In this document: positions 44,317 through 44,443 of the stretch, piece by piece
How positions within the stretch are numbered: the stretch's first letter is position 1
Layout: the number at the start of each line of letters is the position of its first letter
Position numbers and translations under genes: made by a program
Origin: Stereocaulon alpinum
Taxonomy: Eukaryota; Ascomycota; Lecanoromycetes; Lecanorales; Stereocaulaceae
DNA length: 44,443 nucleotides
Assembly: GCA_018257865.1 (NCBI GenBank)
Contig: JAEUBA010000149.1
Coordinates: 1 to 44,443 of the forward strand
Direction: 5' to 3'
Notes under the pieces: model-generated
Seen by the model: the letters and a program-made list of their open reading frames with translations, nothing else
Databases searched by the model: none
What the model was told of the DNA's origin: nothing

Positions 44317-44443
44317 TACTGCGAAAACACACGGGGCGACGTTCGCGCCCCAGAAGTACGAACTGGTGCATCTGTCGCGCGCCCCCAAAAGGTTTAATAT
44401 GAAGGAGACGGTACGATTTGGTAACGCAGAGGTTGAGCCGGAA
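44317..44443. other. Abrupt unmutated tail
   Basis: CA and TG reappear at once (AAAACACACGG, GGTGCATCTG), in contrast to the adjacent desert. It begins with a hairpin-forming GGGGCGACGTTCGCGCCCC. The minus-strand open frame across 44176-44388 is a chance joining of this tail to the integrase relic. Identity unknown; the window ends here. Confidence 0.6.

Noticed and set aside
44176..44388. 70-residue minus-strand open frame
   Set aside because: Its first part comes from the unmutated tail and the rest from the integrase relic, so it is a junction artefact.

Overview
The window is the end of a chromosome from a filamentous ascomycete (Pezizomycotina). It opens with about 20 tandem CCCTAA telomere repeats. 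Genes have short introns (about 49-70 nt, GT-AG, with CTAAT/CTGAC-like branch sites) and carry fungus-typical families (Zn2Cys6 regulator, GMC oxidoreductase, NRPS-like reductases). Most of the flanking DNA is almost free of CA and TG dinucleotides but keeps CG, which is the mark of repeat-induced point mutation (RIP). The genus cannot be read from the sequence alone.

Layout. 1-123 telomere. 124-12190: saturated RIP desert with relics of a DUF3505/OrsD-like gene, two 375-bp tandem units, and a full Helitron replicase-helicase ending in a hairpin plus CTAG, followed by an unidentified decayed frame. 12191-31740: an intact gene island of normal composition with six genes. 31750-34490: a decayed HET-domain gene whose RIP load fades toward the island. 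34500-44316: a second RIP desert with a Ty3/gypsy pol, a second Helitron end inside it, a small repeat-flanked insertion, and a chromodomain-bearing Ty3/gypsy relic. 44317-44443: an abrupt return to unmutated sequence.

The island reads as one small biosynthetic cluster: a zinc alcohol dehydrogenase, a Zn2Cys6 transcription factor, a secreted-type GMC oxidoreductase, two different adenylation-thiolation-reductase enzymes (carboxylic acid reductases of the NRPS-like class) and an aldo-keto reductase. The inferred logic is that two acids are activated as adenylates, loaded on a phosphopantetheine arm and released reductively as aldehydes; the dehydrogenase and aldo-keto reductase then adjust the aldehyde/alcohol state, and the GMC enzyme may oxidise an alcohol product in a secretory compartment or outside the cell. 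The product is unknown. No polyketide synthase, P450, condensation domain or transporter is present, so the acids must come from elsewhere. A perfect 20-bp palindrome with CGG-N8-CCG geometry in the dehydrogenase promoter, with an arm matching the regulator's own promoter, is a candidate site for the cluster regulator. I found no tRNA, rRNA or CRISPR array.
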